Positions 27,269 to 38,260 are shown, counted from the first letter of the stretch. The stretch is 64,000 nucleotides of DNA from Legionella sainthelensi (GCF_900637685.1 NZ_LR134388.1:3809001-3873000); one strand, 5' to 3'. Notes: generated from the letters alone by a model not told the origin. Numbers and translations: made by a program.

Positions 27269-29269
27269 ATGAATCTTTGCAAAGAATTAGCTAACGCCAT
27301 TCGCATTTTAAGTGTGGACGCAGTAGAACAAGCTCAGTCAGGCCATCCAGGAATGCCACTAGGTATGGCAGATATCGCTACAGTTTTATGGAAGAAGTTT
27401 TTAAAACACAATCCACAAAATCCTCATTGGTTTAATCGTGATCGTTTTGTATTATCCAATGGACATGGCTCCATGCTTCTTTATTCATTACTTCATCTCA
27501 CGGGTTATAATCTGTCTCTGGACGATCTGAAAGATTTTCGTCAATTAAACTCAAAAACACCAGGACACCCGGAGTATGGTCATACACCAGGGGTAGAAAC
27601 GACTACAGGGCCCTTAGGGCAAGGACTAGCAAATGCAGTGGGTATGGCTTTAGCCGAGCGTGTTTTAGCAACGCACTTTAATCAGGATAATTTTAATCTC
27701 GTTGATCACTATACCTATACATTTGTTGGCGATGGCTGCTTAATGGAAGGTATTTCACATGAAGCATGTTCGTTGGCAGGTACTTTAGGCTTAGGAAAAC
27801 TGATCGTTTTTTACGACAACAATGGTATTTCTATCGACGGTAAAATCGACTCTTGGTTTACTGACGATACCGCAACACGTTTTAAAGCGTATCATTGGCA
27901 AGTCATTGAAGCAGTAAACGGCCATGATATGCATGAGATTGAACAAGCAATCCTTAAAGCTCAAGCAAATACAACACAGCCTACATTGATTATTTGCAAT
28001 ACAGTAATTGGATTAGGCTCTTCCGTCGCTGGAAGTGAGAAAGCCCATGGTTCAGCACTAGGTGCAAAAGATGTTGCCAATGTCCGCGAATTTTTTAACT
28101 GGAAACATGAGTCTTTTGTTATTCCTGATCCCATTTATCGGCAATGGAACCATGCAGAACAAGGACAAAAAGACGAACAACAGTGGTTAATGCTTCTGAA
28201 TCAATACCAGCACCATTATCCTCAAGAGCATGCTGAGTTTTTACGCCGTATCAATGGAGATCTTCCTGATGACTGGCAAAACCAGAGCCATACATTTTTT
28301 GAACAATGCCGCAATAATGAGAAAGCGATTGCAACACGTAAAGCATCGCAACAATGTATCGAATATTTTGCACGTTTATTACCGGAGATGCTCGGTGGTT
28401 CAGCAGATTTAACCGGCTCGAATAATACAGACTGGTCAGGGAGTAAAGCAATTCGTGCCCAGGATTACTCGGGTAATTATCTCTATTATGGAGTTCGTGA
28501 GTTCGCTATGGCAGCGATTATGAATGGCATAGCAGTGCATGGGGGATTTATTCCTTATGGTGGAACATTCTTAGTCTTCGCAGATTACGCACGAAATGCC
28601 GTACGTTTAAGTGCCTTGATGAAACAGCGCGTCATTTATATCTTTACACATGATTCTATTGGGTTAGGTGAAGATGGTCCGACACATCAGCCAGTTGAGC
28701 ATGCATCCATGCTTCGAATGACCCCTGGAATGAGTGTATGGCGACCTGCGGATTTAATGGAAACTGCTGTTGCATGGCAATCTGCTTTGGAGCATCATAA
28801 TGGGCCAACGTCTTTACTGCTTTCAAGACAGAACTTACCGGCATTACCGCATGGTGAATCAGCAGCTGAATTGATTAAAAAAGGTGGCTATATCATCAAA
28901 GATTGTGATGGTACTCCCGAGGCGCTACTGATCGCAACAGGATCAGAAGTACAGTTGGCGCTTGCTGCTGCTGAACAAGTGCAAAAACAAGGATTGAAAG
29001 TGCGAGTCATTTCTATGCCTTGTGCAGATCGATTCCTGGAGCAAGACCAAAATTATAAAAATAAGGTATTGCCACCAAATACCCGCATACGCATAGCAAT
29101 TGAAGCAGCCAGCTCTGCCTATTGGTATCAATTTGTTGGTTTAGACGGCACAGTAATAGGCTTAGATCGTTTTGGTGTATCTGCTCCAGCAGCCCAAGCA
29201 TATCAATTCCTGGAGATTACTGTGGAGCAAATAGTTAAAACTTTAAATACATTATTGCAGTCAGAGTAA
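27269..29269 (+). CDS. tkt: Transketolase
   Basis: 666 residues from the ATG at 27269 (MNLCKELANAIRILSVDA); an upstream in-frame start at 27218 adds a non-conserved leader. Family landmarks: SGHPGMPLGMADIATVLW, FVLSNGHGSMLLYSLLHL, GPLGQGLANAVGMALAE, the ThDP/Mg motif GDGCLMEGISHEACSLAG...NN, and GEDGPTHQPVEH in the pyrimidine-binding domain. It moves two-carbon units between sugar phosphates in the non-oxidative pentose phosphate pathway. First of a run tkt-gap-pgk-pyk linking this pathway with lower glycolysis. Confidence 0.97.
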   Translation: MNLCKELANAIRILSVDAVEQAQSGHPGMPLGMADIATVLWKKFLKHNPQNPHWFNRDRFVLSNGHGSMLLYSLLHLTGYNLSLDDLKDFRQLNSKTPGHPEYGHTPGVETTTGPLGQGLANAVGMALAERVLATHFNQDNFNLVDHYTYTFVGDGCLMEGISHEACSLAGTLGLGKLIVFYDNNGISIDGKIDSWFTDDTATRFKAYHWQVIEAVNGHDMHEIEQAILKAQANTTQPTLIICNTVIGLGSSVAGSEKAHGSALGAKDVANVREFFNWKHESFVIPDPIYRQWNHAEQGQKDEQQWLMLLNQYQHHYPQEHAEFLRRINGDLPDDWQNQSHTFFEQCRNNEKAIATRKASQQCIEYFARLLPEMLGGSADLTGSNNTDWSGSKAIRAQDYSGNYLYYGVREFAMAAIMNGIAVHGGFIPYGGTFLVFADYARNAVRLSALMKQRVIYIFTHDSIGLGEDGPTHQPVEHASMLRMTPGMSVWRPADLMETAVAWQSALEHHNGPTSLLLSRQNLPALPHGESAAELIKKGGYIIKDCDGTPEALLIATGSEVQLALAAAEQVQKQGLKVRVISMPCADRFLEQDQNYKNKVLPPNTRIRIAIEAASSAYWYQFVGLDGTVIGLDRFGVSAPAAQAYQFLEITVEQIVKTLNTLLQSE

Positions 29270-29274
29270 AAGAT

Positions 29275-29322
29275 AAAGCCTCTTCTTGGATGTGTTGTTC
29301 TCTAACGTCAAAGTGAGGCTTT
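29275..29322 (+). promoter_or_regulatory. Inverted repeat between tkt and gap
   Basis: AAAGCCTC and GAGGCTTT form an 8-bp stem around a 32-base loop. Could be a weak terminator or mRNA processing structure; no U-tract. Confidence 0.3.
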
Positions 29323-29392
29323 AATACTCCAGCGACAATAAACCTCTTGGAATAAAAGTAACTAGTTATTACTAAAATATTGGAGAAGTAAT

Positions 29393-30385
29393 ATGACAAT
29401 ACGTGTTGCGATTAATGGCTATGGCCGCATTGGTCGTTGTGTTTTAAGAGCAATTTTTGAATCCAAAAAACAAAACGAATTTGAAATCGTAGCCATCAAT
29501 GATTTATCAGCGATTGATGTTACCGCCCATCTAACACGCTATGACACGACACACGGACGCTTTCCTGCAGATGTAAGCGTTGAAGGAGACATGTTAATTA
29601 TCGATGGACATGCGATTAAAATTATCGCAGAACGCAACCCTGCGAATCTTCCTTGGAAGGAACTCAATATTGATTTAGTTCTGGAATGTACTGGTTTCTT
29701 TACGGAACGTGAAAAGGCAATGCAACATATTGATGCGGGTGCGAAAAAAGTATTAATTTCTGCTCCCGGGAAAAATGTCGATGCGACAATAGTATACGGA
29801 GTAAACCACCAATCACTTAAATCATCTGATCTCATTGTTTCCAATGCGTCTTGCACTACCAATTGTTTGGCGCCAGTGGTTAAGCCTTTAAATGATGCTT
29901 TAGGAATCGAGTACGGATTATTAAATACAGTTCATGCCTATACCAACGATCAAATGCTTTTAGACGGAAGCCATGAAGACTTGCGCCGTGCCCGTGCCGC
30001 AGCCCACTCAATTATTCCGACAAAAACCGGTGCTGCCGCCGCTGTAGGATTAGTATTACCTGAACTCGCCGGGAAACTTGATGGTTTTGCTATGCGTGTT
30101 CCAGTGATAAATGTTTCAGTGATTGATTTAACCTTTACAGCAAAACGTGAAACAACCGCAAAAGAAGTTAATGATATTGTTCGACAAGCGAAAAGCCGTA
30201 TTTTGCAAATCAACGATGATCCTTTAGTATCATGCGATTTTAACCATAATCCAGCCTCTGCTATTTTTGATACGACCCAAACTAAAGTATTTGGGAATCT
30301 AGTGAAAATAGTCGCTTGGTATGATAACGAATGGGGCTTCTCTAATCGTATGCTTGATACAGCACAGCAAATGATGAGTTGCTAA
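29393..30385 (+). CDS. gap: Glyceraldehyde-3-phosphate dehydrogenase
   Basis: 330 residues. NAD-binding [14 protein letters not shown] at the N-terminus, catalytic SNASCTTNC (C154), [21 protein letters not shown] and [12 protein letters not shown] at the end. Residues after the second strand (INDLS) are the acidic type expected for NAD specificity. Preceded by TTGGAGAAGTAAT, a good ribosome site. Oxidises and phosphorylates glyceraldehyde-3-phosphate; followed 20 bp later by pgk. Confidence 0.96.
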   Translation: MTIRVAINGYGRIGRCVLRAIFESKKQNEFEIVAINDLSAIDVTAHLTRYDTTHGRFPADVSVEGDMLIIDGHAIKIIAERNPANLPWKELNIDLVLECTGFFTEREKAMQHIDAGAKKVLISAPGKNVDATIVYGVNHQSLKSSDLIVSNASCTTNCLAPVVKPLNDALGIEYGLLNTVHAYTNDQMLLDGSHEDLRRARAAAHSIIPTKTGAAAAVGLVLPELAGKLDGFAMRVPVINVSVIDLTFTAKRETTAKEVNDIVRQAKSRILQINDDPLVSCDFNHNPASAIFDTTQTKVFGNLVKIVAWYDNEWGFSNRMLDTAQQMMSC

Positions 30386-30405
30386 CCCCGATTTGGAGAT
30401 AACTG

Positions 30406-31596
30406 ATGAACCTGATACAAATGAGCGATATAGACCTGTCAGGAAAACGGGTGCTAATTCGTGAGGATCTAAATGTCCCTATTAAAGAAGGGATTATTAC
30501 CAGTGACCAGCGATTACAAGCCGCTCTACCTACTTTGGAAACTGCTTTAGCTGCTGGCGCTGCAGTCATGGTTTTGTCTCATTTAGGTCGTCCTGAAGAA
30601 GGAAAATTTGAAAGACGCTTTTCCATGCAGCCTATAGCGGAATACTTAAGTGAACACTTAAATTATCCCGTTCGTTTCGAAAGTAATTACCTCAATGGTC
30701 TCGATGTAAAACCAGGTGAATTGGTTGTCTGTGAAAACGTACGCTTTAATGTTGGTGAAAAAAGCAATGATGAGCAATTGGCTAAAAAACTTGCCGAACT
30801 ATGTGACATCTTTGTGATGGATGCTTTTGGAACCGCACATCGTGCTCAAGCCTCCACGTATGGAGTTGCTCAGTATGCACCGATTGCGGTTGCAGGCCCA
30901 TTGCTGGTGAGAGAGCTGCACGCCATAGATAAAGCACTTGAAGCGCCCAAAAAACCTATTGTTGCTATCGTAGGTGGTGCTAAAGTTTCGTCCAAACTCA
31001 GTTTATTAAGACAATTAGTAAATCTAGTTGACTATTTAATTCCTGGTGGAGGAATAGCAAATACATTTCTCAAAGCACAAGGATTTGAAATAGGCGTTTC
31101 TCTTTATGAAGAGAATTTACTGGATGAAGCACGCGAAATCCTCCAATTAGCCAAAGCAAAAGGTTGTCATATACCCTTACCCACTGATGTTGTAGTAGGC
31201 AAATCGTTTAATGAACTTTGCCCTGCTTATAACAAATCACTGCAAAATGTCGCATCTGATGACATGATTCTCGATATTGGACCCATGACTGTAAGTGACT
31301 ACGTTGATATCATCAATGAAGCCAAAACCATTATTTGGAATGGACCAGTAGGCGTGTTCGAGTTTGCTCAATTTGCCTATGGTACTCGGGCTTTAGCAAT
31401 TGCGATTGCTGAAAGTGATGCATTTTCCATTGCTGGTGGGGGTGATACATTAGCGGCTATTGATCTCTATGATCTCAATCAGCAGATTTCATATATTTCC
31501 ACTGGAGGTGGGGCATTTCTGGAGTGTTTGGAAGGAAAAACTTTGCCAGCGGTTGCCATATTGCAGGAGCGCGCTAAAGATGCTACGCCAAACTAA
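30406..31596 (+). CDS. pgk: Phosphoglycerate kinase
   Basis: 396 residues. [12 protein letters not shown] near the N-terminus, [23 protein letters not shown], the hinge region [25 protein letters not shown] and the C-terminal GGGDTLAAI...STGGGAFLE are all present. Makes ATP from 1,3-bisphosphoglycerate. GGAG nine bases before the ATG. Its 3' end overlaps pyk by 17 bp. Confidence 0.97.
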   Translation: MNLIQMSDIDLSGKRVLIREDLNVPIKEGIITSDQRLQAALPTLETALAAGAAVMVLSHLGRPEEGKFERRFSMQPIAEYLSEHLNYPVRFESNYLNGLDVKPGELVVCENVRFNVGEKSNDEQLAKKLAELCDIFVMDAFGTAHRAQASTYGVAQYAPIAVAGPLLVRELHAIDKALEAPKKPIVAIVGGAKVSSKLSLLRQLVNLVDYLIPGGGIANTFLKAQGFEIGVSLYEENLLDEAREILQLAKAKGCHIPLPTDVVVGKSFNELCPAYNKSLQNVASDDMILDIGPMTVSDYVDIINEAKTIIWNGPVGVFEFAQFAYGTRALAIAIAESDAFSIAGGGDTLAAIDLYDLNQQISYISTGGGAFLECLEGKTLPAVAILQERAKDATPN

Positions 31597-32998
31597 AATT
31601 GTTGCTACTCTGGGGCCTTCAAGTAGTGCGCCAGAGAAACTTCGCGCCATGCTAATCGCTGGTGTTGATGTAGTCCGAATTAATTTTTCTCATGCAGATG
31701 AATCTGCCTTACAACTTATTGCCCTAGTTCGGCAAATAAGTGAAGAATTAAATCACCCGTTAGCAGTAATGGCTGATTTACAAGGACCTAAAATCCGTAT
31801 CGGACGTTTCAAGAATAAATCAATTACTTTGGTTGAAGGCCAAAGTTTTACTTTGGATTGCAATACCCCCGATCTATTAGGCGATACTAATGAAGTCTCT
31901 ATCGCGTATCCAAATCTATCTCGTGAGTTGACTCTTGGCGATCATCTCCTGCTTAATGATGGCTTGGTTGAATTGGAAGTAACGACCATTACTGATTCTA
32001 AAATTCACTGCATCGTTATTGAAGGAGGAACATTAAGCGATCTAAAAGGCCTAAATAGAAAAGGCGGAGGATTAGCAGCAAGGACGATGACCGATAAAGA
32101 CAAACGCGATTTACGCACGGCTATAGAAGCAGAGGTGGATTACATTAGCCTATCTTTTGTAAAAGATGCACAAGATATAAGGCATACTCGTGCACTTATG
32201 AATGAATTTGGAAAAAAAATACCCATTATTGCAAAGATCGAACGTACTGAGGCTTTAGACTATTTAACAGAAATTATTCAAGAAGCGGATGCAATTATGG
32301 TAGCACGGGGAGATTTAGGCGTTGAAGTAGGTGCAGCTGAAGTACCTGCCATTCAAAAGCATATTATTGGAGAATCACGCCGTTTGGATAAAGTGGTGAT
32401 TACTGCAACTCAAATGATGGAGTCAATGATTAACACCCCGCAACCTACTCGCGCAGAAGTTTCCGATGTTGCCAATGCCATACTGGACGGGACCGATGCG
32501 GTCATGTTATCTGCAGAAACCGCTAGTGGCCAATTTCCAATCAAAGTAATATCCATGGTCAATAAAATCTGTTTAAGCGCAGAAAAACATGCCAGTTTTT
32601 ATTACCATAATAATGAAGAGTCTTGCCATTCCAAACGTGCGGATCAAGCAATAGCGATGGCCACAATGCATGCCGCAAATCACTTTCCTATCCAGGCCAT
32701 TATCACCCTAACCGAATCAGGTGACACCGCATTATGGATATCAAGACAACAAAGCACTGTTCCTATTGTTGCTGTTTCTGCTAATAAGCGCACCATAGGC
32801 CGATTGTGTCTTGCACATAATGTTTTTCCTGTGTTCATGAATTATCATCAGTTCTCATCCGAAACGTTGAATCAACAAGTTCTCGATGAGTTAATTAGGC
32901 GTGGACATCTTGAGAAAAAAGGGTTTATCTTATTAACACGAGGTCGAATAATTGGTTCAGCCGGGGGAACAAATAGCATGGAGATTATTCAACTATAG
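31580..32998 (+). CDS. pyk: Pyruvate kinase
   Basis: 472 residues from the ATG at 31580 ([15 protein letters not shown]), preceded by AGGAG; the longer open frame upstream is only pgk read in another frame. Core motifs: [30 protein letters not shown] with the catalytic Lys, [11 protein letters not shown] and [10 protein letters not shown]. Converts phosphoenolpyruvate to pyruvate with ATP formation. Last gene of the glycolytic run, coupled to pgk by overlap. Confidence 0.96.
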   Translation: MLRQTKIVATLGPSSSAPEKLRAMLIAGVDVVRINFSHADESALQLIALVRQISEELNHPLAVMADLQGPKIRIGRFKNKSITLVEGQSFTLDCNTPDLLGDTNEVSIAYPNLSRELTLGDHLLLNDGLVELEVTTITDSKIHCIVIEGGTLSDLKGLNRKGGGLAARTMTDKDKRDLRTAIEAEVDYISLSFVKDAQDIRHTRALMNEFGKKIPIIAKIERTEALDYLTEIIQEADAIMVARGDLGVEVGAAEVPAIQKHIIGESRRLDKVVITATQMMESMINTPQPTRAEVSDVANAILDGTDAVMLSAETASGQFPIKVISMVNKICLSAEKHASFYYHNNEESCHSKRADQAIAMATMHAANHFPIQAIITLTESGDTALWISRQQSTVPIVAVSANKRTIGRLCLAHNVFPVFMNYHQFSSETLNQQVLDELIRRGHLEKKGFILLTRGRIIGSAGGTNSMEIIQL

Positions 32999-33058
32999 AT
33001 TATAATAAGTTTGCTTTGCATGAAATAACTGCTCTCTATTAAGGTTATCATTTATGTT

Positions 33059-33132
33059 GCGGGTGTAGTTCAATGGTAGAACTTCAGCTTCCCAAGCTGA
33101 TAGCGTGGGTTCGATTCCCATCACCCGCTCCA
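33059..33132 (+). tRNA. tRNA-Gly (anticodon CCC)
   Basis: Acceptor GCGGGTG pairs with CACCCGC; D arm TAGTTCAATGGTAGA; anticodon loop TTCCCAA gives CCC; T arm GTGGG-TTCGATT-CCCAT; encoded CCA. Confidence 0.95.
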
Positions 33133-33319
33133 ATTTTGAAAACACCCCTCCTGTAACGTCAAAAATAAATTTGTCAATTCATACATACACTTAGAGACCT
33201 TTTTCAAGGTAGAGCACCCTATTTGTAAATATACTTGACCATGCTAAACTAACCACGAGCTATGGATTTTTATGTATTACATAAAGCTCGATAATCTAGA
33301 ATAATTTATGGAGAAATTA

Positions 33320-33808
33320 ATGAAAAAATTATTAACCGGACTTTTGTTAACCTCTTTACCGATAATATCAATGCCCTCTTTTGCTGAAGAAGCAAGCCTG
33401 TTAGGCGTATTTAAAGGCAGTTTTGCATATCAAGTCGCTGGTGAATTCAATAGCACTGTATTTGGGGCTGGTAGATTAACAGAAGTCGGGGTATTTTATG
33501 CTGATGGAAATGGCCATATAACAGCAAATGGTCTTGCAAATATTGTTACTGCGGACCTATCTACTACATTATCTACAGGTGAGGCGACTTACTCTTGTAC
33601 CTATAACGATACTGGGGCACCAATTGCTAGCATAGTTATTGTGAACTGCACTCGTCATCAAGGTACACTACCCGACCAACAAGCAAGTTTTGCATTATCC
33701 ATGGTGAATAGCTTCGGTCTTAACAAACAAAAAACGGTAAAAATTGAAGCATTATCAGGCGGCACTTTTGGCAATGTTAACATAGCCGGCGAAGGCTCGT
33801 CTAAATAA
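33320..33808 (+). CDS. Secreted hypothetical protein, 162 aa
   Basis: The ATG at 33320 has GGAG eight bases upstream; the in-frame ATG at 33308 overlaps that site. A clear Sec signal peptide (MKKLLTGLLLTSLPIISM, cleavage after PSFA) precedes a ~140-residue Gly/Ala/Ser/Thr-rich beta domain with two cysteines (YSCTYND, VNCTRHQG) that could form a disulfide. No family name recognised; it is likely periplasmic or secreted by type II. Confidence 0.75.
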   Translation: MKKLLTGLLLTSLPIISMPSFAEEASLLGVFKGSFAYQVAGEFNSTVFGAGRLTEVGVFYADGNGHITANGLANIVTADLSTTLSTGEATYSCTYNDTGAPIASIVIVNCTRHQGTLPDQQASFALSMVNSFGLNKQKTVKIEALSGGTFGNVNIAGEGSSK

Positions 33809-34200
33809 GTCTTGCGGTTTGTCAGTGGGATCTAGGGATGCAGCCAATCTCTGGATTCCACGAAAAATCCTGATTTAATTGTTTTTTATGCTGACCTCAA
33901 AAATATCATACCTTGTAAGCAGTTACAAATCCTGAGATACACTCACCAAAAGACGCATAACCTTACAGATAATGACAATAAGCATCACCCTCTTGTCCTT
34001 AACACCCCACTCCCCCCATTAACAATACAACCAAGCCAATTTAACAGCTGTTGCGATTTATTTTCTCTACTGAGAATAATTAATGATCAATATGTATTGA
34101 CATATAAATAAACTTCAAGTTATTTTCATGATTAATGTGATTTCAAAATGTATAAATTGATTTTTTGATGGTGATCTTATAGATAAATTTAGGAGGGAGT
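33809..34200. other. Gene-free stretch, no feature recognised
   Basis: About 390 AT-rich bases; only the strong ribosome site AGGAGGGAGT of the next gene is evident at its end. Confidence 0.4.
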
Positions 34201-34866
34201 ATGAGTGACGAAGAAATGAAAAGGATATTACTGTATTGTCAAATACTTGGATTTGAAGGTTTAAGAAATGGCACTTACGCCATTATTCCCCAACTCCAAA
34301 TTAACTTCCCTAAACCAAATTCATTTATAGGTGCAAAAGGTAACCCTGCAATTTTTGTAACTGAAGTTACTTATAAAAAATTGAAACAATTTCATGAGGA
34401 TTGGGTTCCTAATATAACAATTGCTATTAGCCATGCCTATTTGATTGAACCGAAAAGAAGGAATATTGATATTATCGGGATGCTCGTTCATGAAGCAGGT
34501 CATGCATTTAACGTCTATGGCAAGCTAAAAAATAATGAAGCGAATGCTTATGTTTTTGAAATTGAAACCATGCTTAAACTGTTAAAAATGAATATCCTCC
34601 CCAGACAGTTTGGTCTTTACAAGGAAGACTTACAAGCTTATTTTAAATCACGCATGGAGCAATATAACCTGGCAATTCCTAATAACCTCTACTTAAAAAC
34701 TTTAGTCGAAGAAATTACTAATGATTTTAATTTAGAAAATAAGGACACCAAAGCCGAATCGTTGGTCAATTTTCAAATTAAACTAGGTTTTTTCAATAAA
34801 AGTAATAACACTGAGCCTACTCCAGAAAAAAATATCTCCAACCAACCGATGGTTAGAGTTTTATAG
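34201..34866 (+). CDS. Zincin-like (HExxH) protein, possible effector
   Basis: 221 residues. IIGMLVHEAGHAF gives H97-E98-x-x-H101 on a predicted helix, and NNEANAYVFE 12 residues on offers E113 as a third zinc ligand, a gluzincin-like short spacing. The upstream strands (AIFVTEVTYKK, ITIAISHAYL) fit the edge-strand/active-site layout. No signal peptide. C-terminal 45 residues are polar and end QPMVRVL, compatible with a Dot/Icm signal. Strong Shine-Dalgarno (GGAGG). Protease activity is inferred from the motif only. Confidence 0.65.
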   Translation: MSDEEMKRILLYCQILGFEGLRNGTYAIIPQLQINFPKPNSFIGAKGNPAIFVTEVTYKKLKQFHEDWVPNITIAISHAYLIEPKRRNIDIIGMLVHEAGHAFNVYGKLKNNEANAYVFEIETMLKLLKMNILPRQFGLYKEDLQAYFKSRMEQYNLAIPNNLYLKTLVEEITNDFNLENKDTKAESLVNFQIKLGFFNKSNNTEPTPEKNISNQPMVRVL

Positions 34867-34982
34867 CAAAGAGATAAATACCTATTTTCGATGGAACGAA
34901 ACGGGCAAACCAACCAAGCGAATTGTAGATATAGGAATCTGATTTAAAAATAAATGTTTGTTTAATGATATTGGAGATTAGT

Positions 34983-36104
34983 ATGTATAAATGGCTGGAA
35001 AATATCGATTTGTCGAGTTTTAGTGCTCAAATTGAGGATTTTGTGAATCATCTTGTTGATCCGGCCTCTCTTATGATTCCTGATGATCCTGTTTTTGTTT
35101 CTTATCGACAATTTGAGCAATTAAGATTGATGTCAGCCAATAGCTTGCAAGAAATGTCAAAGCAAATGGAAGAAAGCCGTCAATACATCGCCAAAGCACC
35201 ACAAGACAAAAGTGAGATTGCTTTAGTTGTTCAAAACAGCAATACAGATAAGCCTTATGAAGCCGAACTAAAGAATATTTTAAGATTTCTCGTAGAGGAT
35301 GGTAAAGACAAAGCTCAAATTCGCATGATTTGTAATGCCATAAATGGCGGCTTAATAATGGCACACATGGTGGCCAAACAAAATGAAGAAGCGGCAATGA
35401 CTATCATCAACAGACTGAAACAAATTGGTGACAACAATGTAGCACCGTTGGTTGATGAGTATTGGAAAATTTTACAATCATCTGATAAGACATCTGGATT
35501 TAAGTTACTGCCTCAATATCTGGAAGAATTAATTATCCAACAAGCAGTAGAACTGGAATCGCATCGAAAAAAATTACGTGATGATAGTGGCGAAGATTTA
35601 ACTAAAGACGAAGTTATTTGCCCATTAACCCGACAGGTGATCAATGCAAGCAACTCACGTGCCACACAGCCTCATGCTACTCAATTCATGATGCTTATTG
35701 TCGTTTTGGCACAATTGGCGAAAATTAAGAACAGTGAGCTGGACGAGTTTATTAGCACCCAGGAGCATGATTACGTTAATAAATGCTTCGAACTATTACA
35801 GCAATACGTAAAAGATCCTCAACAACTATCATTTACAACACAACAACATAAGTTCCTAAATCAATTGGGAATGAATAAAGTATTACAACAATGGAAAACG
35901 CAGAGTGACCTTGAGCATCACTCAGTAAGAACCGAAGATAAAGAAAACTCAGAGCCAAAAACAATATCATCAGATTCTGTAGAAAAGAACAAGAATGGTT
36001 CCGTGGAAAAATCTCAACAGTCACCCAGCTCTTGTCGTTTTTTCAAACTGGCACCTAAAACAGAAGCTACAGAAAAAACCTTTAGCCATGCTTATACTTC
36101 ATAA
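34983..36104 (+). CDS. Legionella-type hypothetical protein, possible effector
   Basis: 373 residues from the ATG at 34983 (GGAG eight bases upstream; the ATG at 34965 lacks one). Helical throughout, then a polar, Ser/Glu/Lys-rich tail (KDNSEPK-like, SQQSPSSCRFF) that would suit a translocation signal. VICPLTRQVI around residue 213 faintly recalls the first strand-loop of a U-box but the rest of a U-box is not evident. Follows the HExxH gene by ~115 bp, perhaps co-transcribed. Confidence 0.6.
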   Translation: MYKWLENIDLSSFSAQIEDFVNHLVDPASLMIPDDPVFVSYRQFEQLRLMSANSLQEMSKQMEESRQYIAKAPQDKSEIALVVQNSNTDKPYEAELKNILRFLVEDGKDKAQIRMICNAINGGLIMAHMVAKQNEEAAMTIINRLKQIGDNNVAPLVDEYWKILQSSDKTSGFKLLPQYLEELIIQQAVELESHRKKLRDDSGEDLTKDEVICPLTRQVINASNSRATQPHATQFMMLIVVLAQLAKIKNSELDEFISTQEHDYVNKCFELLQQYVKDPQQLSFTTQQHKFLNQLGMNKVLQQWKTQSDLEHHSVRTEDKENSEPKTISSDSVEKNKNGSVEKSQQSPSSCRFFKLAPKTEATEKTFSHAYTS

Positions 36105-36309
36105 ACCGAACTTCTATCAGCGAATAGCCTCACTTAATAAGTGAGGCATCAAATGCAAAACTCTAAGCCAACTTTTTCTAAACTTAACGCATTTCACCCA
36201 TGCTAAAGTGACTGTCCTAAAATAAGTTTTAGGCCAAAATTAGCTTTATTATGTGCCATATAAATAAGCATGCATAGTGAAACTAAATTATTATCTAATT
36301 AGAGATAAC

Positions 36310-36999
36310 TTACTCTTCAATAATTTCTTTTTTCTCTTCGGAATTCCTAGACAATCCTAATTTCTCTTTCAAACGAGCGACAGCATCAGGATCATATTGT
36401 TTTGCCGATTTATGCTTTACCACTACAGCAGTAGTTCGAACAGGTTGTGTCGTTGCATTCAGCGCATTGTAACTAGATCGTGTTGGATAAATTGGAAAAT
36501 GATCCTCTGTTGTATTTGATGACTGATTCGTTATTTTTGAGTGATAACTCATGCCTTGAGGATTAGGATTAGCAGGATTTACAGTTTTTTCTGCGAGAAT
36601 TTTACGTGCATTACGAGCACTTTTTTCAACACGTTTTTTAATCTTGGCAGCCGCATATTCAGCTTCTTCAGCACTCACCTCACCCACATCATTGCCTTGC
36701 AAATCAATTCGCATTTCTCGAAGCTTGAGGCAAGCTAAATAATCAAGGCGGCGAGTAAATAACACCACAGCCTCTCTTAATTTGCTTTTGGAAATACCAA
36801 CTTCCGCAGCTTTTTCTGCATGAAGCAAAATATCATCCATAATACCTATTTTTAATGGGCGAATTCGTAATGAATTATCAAATGCTGCAGGAAAATGTGC
36901 AGCTAGCCATAACAAAGCATCTGTTCGCGCTTTTTTAGACTTATTTTTTTGAGTTTTATTAATAACAGCGGTGCGTGGGTGCAGCTCCTGTTTTCTCAT
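36310..36999 (-). CDS. rocC: ProQ/FinO-domain RNA chaperone, probably RocC
   Basis: 229 residues. Residues ~25-115 form a ProQ/FinO domain: ALLWLAAHFPAAFDNSLRIRPLKIGIMDDIL, then SKSKLREAVVLFTRRLDYLACL with the conserved basic face. A helical basic linker (AAAKIKKRVEKSARNARKIL) and a low-complexity tail follow. L. pneumophila RocC is a ProQ/FinO protein that uses the sRNA RocR to silence competence genes; size, domain order and neighbourhood (glycolytic run, dapB, mmsA) agree, though other ProQ-domain proteins exist in the genus. Monocistronic. Confidence 0.75.
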   Translation of the reverse strand: MRKQELHPRTAVINKTQKNKSKKARTDALLWLAAHFPAAFDNSLRIRPLKIGIMDDILLHAEKAAEVGISKSKLREAVVLFTRRLDYLACLKLREMRIDLQGNDVGEVSAEEAEYAAAKIKKRVEKSARNARKILAEKTVNPANPNPQGMSYHSKITNQSSNTTEDHFPIYPTRSSYNALNATTQPVRTTAVVVKHKSAKQYDPDAVARLKEKLGLSRNSEEKKEIIEE

Positions 37000-37290
37000 A
37001 AGTGTACCCTTGGTTAGACATTGATTGTCATATCTGAAGTAAAATCATTCATATTAAAAATGAGCGCACAATGTACAATGTTTATTGATTGTTTGCAAGT
37101 CTTCTGTGATGCTTCATAGTACGAGATAAAAAGGAAATCATCCAAGTAGAAAAAAAGTGAATGTTAGACCTATAATTAGACTAAAATTGTATTATTCAAG
37201 ATTGCTTGAAATTAACTTATTATTTAAATAACAGCTCGTTAATAAATTGTCGATTGATCAACTTTTATAACGAAATTTGTGGAGCAAATG

Positions 37291-37497
37291 ATGGATTTCT
37301 TTAAAAAATTGTTTATATTATTTCTTGCAACGTTCTTTCCATGGCTTCTACTTCTTTCGGATGATAATCCTGGCGGTGCCGTCATTTCATTAATCATGCA
37401 AGTTACGATTATTGGCTGGCCTTTTGCGACAGTATGGGCATGGAACACCCACTATGGTAATGAGAAATACAAGAAAAACAAAAAAATCAAACGATAG
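37291..37497 (+). CDS. PMP3/YqaE-family small membrane protein
   Basis: 68 residues; the ATG at 37291 lies six bases after GGAG. Two membrane segments: LFILFLATFFPWLLLL and GAVISLIMQVTIIGWPFATVWAW, joined by SDDNPGG, then a Lys-rich tail. This matches the small stress-induced hydrophobic peptides (PMP3) linked to membrane potential and salt tolerance. The opposite-strand ORF here is a shadow. Confidence 0.7.
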   Translation: MDFFKKLFILFLATFFPWLLLLSDDNPGGAVISLIMQVTIIGWPFATVWAWNTHYGNEKYKKNKKIKR

Positions 37498-37515
37498 ACT
37501 TCATTAAGGGGTATT

Positions 37516-38247
37516 ATGTTAACTCGTGTTATTGTTAATGGGGCCAAAGGTAAAATGGGTTCTCTTGCTTGTGAGACACTGAACAATCACGATGAATTCG
37601 AGTTAGTGGCAGAACTGGGTAGAGAGGATAATTTAGCTCAAGCCATTAAAGATACCCATGCACAGATAGTTGTTGACTTAACTCGTGCAGATTGCGTTTA
37701 CCAAAATTGTCTTACTATCATTAATCATAAAGCACACCCTGTGATTGGAACATCAGGCCTGCTTCCCAATCAAATTAAGGAGTTAACCACACTTTGTGAA
37801 AGCCGTCATATTGGTGGAATTATCGCTCCTAATTTCTCAATTAGCGCCGTTTTAATGATGATCTTCGCAGCCAAAGCGGCAGAATATTTTCCGGAAGTAG
37901 AAATTATCGAAGCACATCATCAACAAAAACTGGATGCTCCCTCGGGGACTGCGTTAAAAACCGCAGAAATGATCGCTGGAGCGCGAAAAAAACCTAGAAA
38001 TAAATTAAATCTCAAAGAATTAATCCCTGGCGCACGTGGCGGGTCTCACTATGATGTAAACATCCATTCCCTACGTATCCCCGGCGTAATTGCACGACAA
38101 CAGGTTATTTTTGGTAGTATAGGCGAAACATTAACCATTACTGATGATTGCATTGATCGTCGTTCTTTTATGCCTGGTATCGTCCTGTGTTGTCAAAAAG
38201 TGTTAGGATTGACTACCTTGCACTATGGGCTTGAACATTTATTATAA
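37516..38247 (+). CDS. dapB: 4-hydroxy-tetrahydrodipicolinate reductase
   Basis: 243 residues. N-terminal Rossmann VIVNGAKGKMGSLACETL, NFSISAVLMM, the family signature EAHHQQKLDAPSGTALKTAE (catalytic His pair and Lys), and RGGSHYDVNIHSLRIPGVIA. NAD(P)H-dependent step of lysine and diaminopimelate synthesis in the cytoplasm. Starts 18 bp after the PMP3-like gene; ends at a hairpin facing the next, convergent gene. Confidence 0.96.
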   Translation: MLTRVIVNGAKGKMGSLACETLNNHDEFELVAELGREDNLAQAIKDTHAQIVVDLTRADCVYQNCLTIINHKAHPVIGTSGLLPNQIKELTTLCESRHIGGIIAPNFSISAVLMMIFAAKAAEYFPEVEIIEAHHQQKLDAPSGTALKTAEMIAGARKKPRNKLNLKELIPGARGGSHYDVNIHSLRIPGVIARQQVIFGSIGETLTITDDCIDRRSFMPGIVLCCQKVLGLTTLHYGLEHLL

Positions 38248-38260
38248 CCGGAAACAATAC

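Noticed and set aside
34983..36104. U-box ubiquitin ligase domain around VICPLTRQVI
   Set aside because: Only the first short segment resembles a U-box; the remaining hydrophobic and salt-bridge positions are not evident.
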